A stretch of DNA of 9,009 nt from Betaproteobacteria bacterium UBA7395 (GTDB lineage Bacteria; Pseudomonadota; Gammaproteobacteria; Burkholderiales; Rhodocyclaceae): positions 507-9,515 of the forward strand of contig DKNF01000105.1 of assembly GCA_002470165.1 (NCBI GenBank). Reading direction: 5' to 3'. This document shows, piece after piece, positions 7,816 through 9,009 of this stretch (position 1 is the first letter of the stretch; every line of letters starts with the position of its first letter). A program made the translations under genes and the position numbers. The notes beneath the pieces were generated by a model, which saw nothing but the letters and a program-made list of their open reading frames with translations, did no database searches and was not told where the DNA came from.

Positions 7816-9009
7816 TTACCCGGCGATCTGCGCCAGTGCCCAGGCAACATGTTCGCGAACCAGTGCCGACGGATGGTCGGCCCGGGTTTCCAGCGCCTGG
7901 ATCGCGGCCGCCGTAGCCGGACCGTTGCCCAGCGCCACGGCAATGTTGCGCAGCCAGCGCGGGTGACCGATGCGGCGGATCGGGTTGCCGGCCAGTCGCG
8001 TGTCGAATTGCTGTTCGTTCCAGGCAAACAGCTCGATCAGCGTGGCCGAGTCGAGGCCGTGGCGTGGGGCGAATTCCGGGTCGCCGAGCCGGGCGAAGCG
8101 GTTCCACGGGCAGCAGGTCTGGCAGTCGTCGCAGCCGTAGATGCGGTTGCCGATCAGCGGCCGGAGTTCCAGCGGAATGGCGCCGGCCAGTTCGATGGTC
8201 AGGTAGGAAATGCAGCGCCGGGCATCGACGACGTAGGGCTGGACGATGGCGCCGGTCGGGCAGGCGTCGAGGCAGGCACGACAGGTGCCGCAGTGCTCGT
8301 CGACCGGCGCATCGGGCGGTAGCGGCAGGTCGCAGTAGATTTCGCCGAGAAAGCGCCACGAACCCTGTTTCGACAAGAGTAGCGTGTGCTTGCCGCGCCA
8401 GCCGAGGCCGGCCTTGCTGGCGTATTCGACCTCCATCACCGGTGCCGAGTCGGAGAACACCCGGTAGCCGAAGGGGCCGGCCAGTTCGGCGATGGCGTCG
8501 GCCAGTTTCTGCAGCCGGCTGCGCACCACCTTGTGGTAATCGCGTCCCTGGGCGTAGCGGGAAATGGCCGCCTGGCCGGGGGCGTCGGCCGTCCGATCGT
8601 GCGGCAGGTAGTCGATGGCGGCGGAAAGCTTGGCGTCGTCGATGCCGCCGAAGCCGTTCTCGACCACGTAGGGCGTTCTGATGTTGAGGGCGTTGGCCAT
8701 GTCGAGGCGCTCGCGCTCGATCGCGGCGTCGAGCACCTCGTTGCGCTTCATCACCGCCGCGACGCCGGCATCGGGGTCGGCGACCGCGTCGGCGAAGCCC
8801 TTGGCGACGGCCTTGAGGAAGCCCTTCACCGCCTCGGGATTCTGCGCCGCGAAGTCGGTGTTGACCATGATGGAGTTGCCGTAGAGGTCGAGGCCGTTCT
8901 CAGCCATCAGGATGGTCGAGATATCGTCGGCGGCGACGCCCTGCGCCTTGAGGTTCAGCACCGAGGAGAAGGCGAAGCCGAAGATGCCGTCGACCTGGCC
9001 CTGGGCCAG
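7816..9009 (-). CDS. queG: Chimeric ORF: epoxyqueuosine reductase QueG lacking its N-terminus, fused in frame behind an ABC solute-binding protein fragment
   Basis: The ORF is open past the right edge. Its last ~264 residues (7819–8610) are QueG, the cobalamin and iron–sulfur enzyme that reduces epoxyqueuosine to queuosine in the tRNA wobble base. Seen in order: SRYAQGRDYHK; the DSAP motif holding the catalytic Asp; KAGLGWRGKHTLLL; the first cluster motif CGTCRACLDACPTGAI; DARRCISYLTIEL; the second cluster motif YGCDDCQTCCPWN; RRIGHPRWLRNIAVALGN; and a HEAT-like tail. By recall of E. coli QueG, the first ~85–90 residues of the corrinoid-binding region are missing. They are replaced by solute-binding-protein sequence. 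The stop TAA (7816–7818) is 3 bp from the stop of the convergent GGDEF–EAL gene. All eight cluster cysteines appear present, but a protein lacking the N-terminal part would probably not work. No good internal start with a ribosome site is visible near the junction. QueG identity is near certain; the fusion is probably an assembly error or a broken gene. Confidence 0.85.
   Translation of the reverse strand: MAQGQVDGIFGFAFSSVLNLKAQGVAADDISTILMAENGLDLYGNSIMVNTDFAAQNPEAVKGFLKAVAKGFADAVADPDAGVAAVMKRNEVLDAAIERERLDMANALNIRTPYVVENGFGGIDDAKLSAAIDYLPHDRTADAPGQAAISRYAQGRDYHKVVRSRLQKLADAIAELAGPFGYRVFSDSAPVMEVEYASKAGLGWRGKHTLLLSKQGSWRFLGEIYCDLPLPPDAPVDEHCGTCRACLDACPTGAIVQPYVVDARRCISYLTIELAGAIPLELRPLIGNRIYGCDDCQTCCPWNRFARLGDPEFAPRHGLDSATLIELFAWNEQQFDTRLAGNPIRRIGHPRWLRNIAVALGNGPATAAAIQALETRADHPSALVREHVAWALAQIAG
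8611..9009 (-). other. C-terminal fragment of an NMT1/SsuA-type ABC transporter solute-binding protein within the chimeric ORF
   Basis: Read from the right edge, this segment gives GQVDGIFGFAFSSVLNLKAQG, ISTILMAENGLDLYGNSIMVN, NPEAVKGFLKAVAKGFADAV, a KRNEVLD...ERERLDMA segment and FGGIDDAKLSAAID. This is the C-terminal lobe pattern of periplasmic binding proteins for taurine/nitrate/pyrimidine-precursor-type ABC importers. Normally about 30 further residues follow the last segment before the stop; here the sequence switches to QueG. The N-terminal part lies beyond the window. Third codon positions are about 95% G or C by my count, and all 6 Glu codons are GAG, unlike the QueG half (9 of 12 GAA). 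The ligand cannot be told. No permease or ATPase gene is visible. Confidence 0.8.

Noticed and set aside
7816..9009. The solute-binding protein–QueG fusion as a genuinely new enzyme
   Set aside because: Both partners are truncated at the junction and codon use shifts there, so a functional new fusion is less likely than an artefact or a broken gene. It is kept only as a finding to test.

Overview
The window is dense, GC-rich proteobacterial DNA. Its gene content and style (xseB–ispA overlap, solo Rieske oxygenase, SpoIIAA-like protein, SseA-type sulfurtransferase, large GGDEF–EAL sensor, QueG) best fit a betaproteobacterium, probably of the Rhodocyclales (Dechloromonas/Azonexus-like). That placement is inferred from protein style only. 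No rRNA, tRNA, CRISPR array, insertion sequence or integrase was seen.

Left part (1–936, minus strand): ispA, cut by the left edge, overlaps the end of xseB by 4 bp. This is the start of the usual xseB–ispA(–dxs) isoprenoid block. A roughly 100-bp divergent intergenic region separates it from a plus-strand gene for a Rieske non-haem iron oxygenase alpha subunit (1039–2175). That gene ends in a strong hairpin.

Middle part (2251–4320, plus strand): a ten-helix EamA/DMT transporter, a small SpoIIAA-like protein and a 3-mercaptopyruvate-type sulfurtransferase form a tight probable operon. The last two genes are joined by a TTGA stop/start overlap.

Right part: a 1.1-kb-residue-class membrane protein (about 4405–7812, plus) carries a periplasmic family-3 solute-binding sensor, one visible transmembrane helix after the signal peptide, three PAS domains, GGDEF and EAL. 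Both cyclic-di-GMP motifs are intact. It converges, with only 3 bp between stops, on a minus-strand ORF (7816 to the right edge).

That last ORF is the oddity of the window. Its C-terminal 264 residues are QueG (epoxyqueuosine reductase) without its first ~85–90 residues. In their place, in frame, sits the C-terminal part of an NMT1/SsuA-type ABC transporter solute-binding protein, itself lacking its tail. Codon use changes at the junction (near 8610). The join is either an assembly chimera or a real recombination/deletion; artefact is the leading explanation. Apart from this join, the window looks like ordinary chromosome, and I did not find a convincing new multi-gene system.
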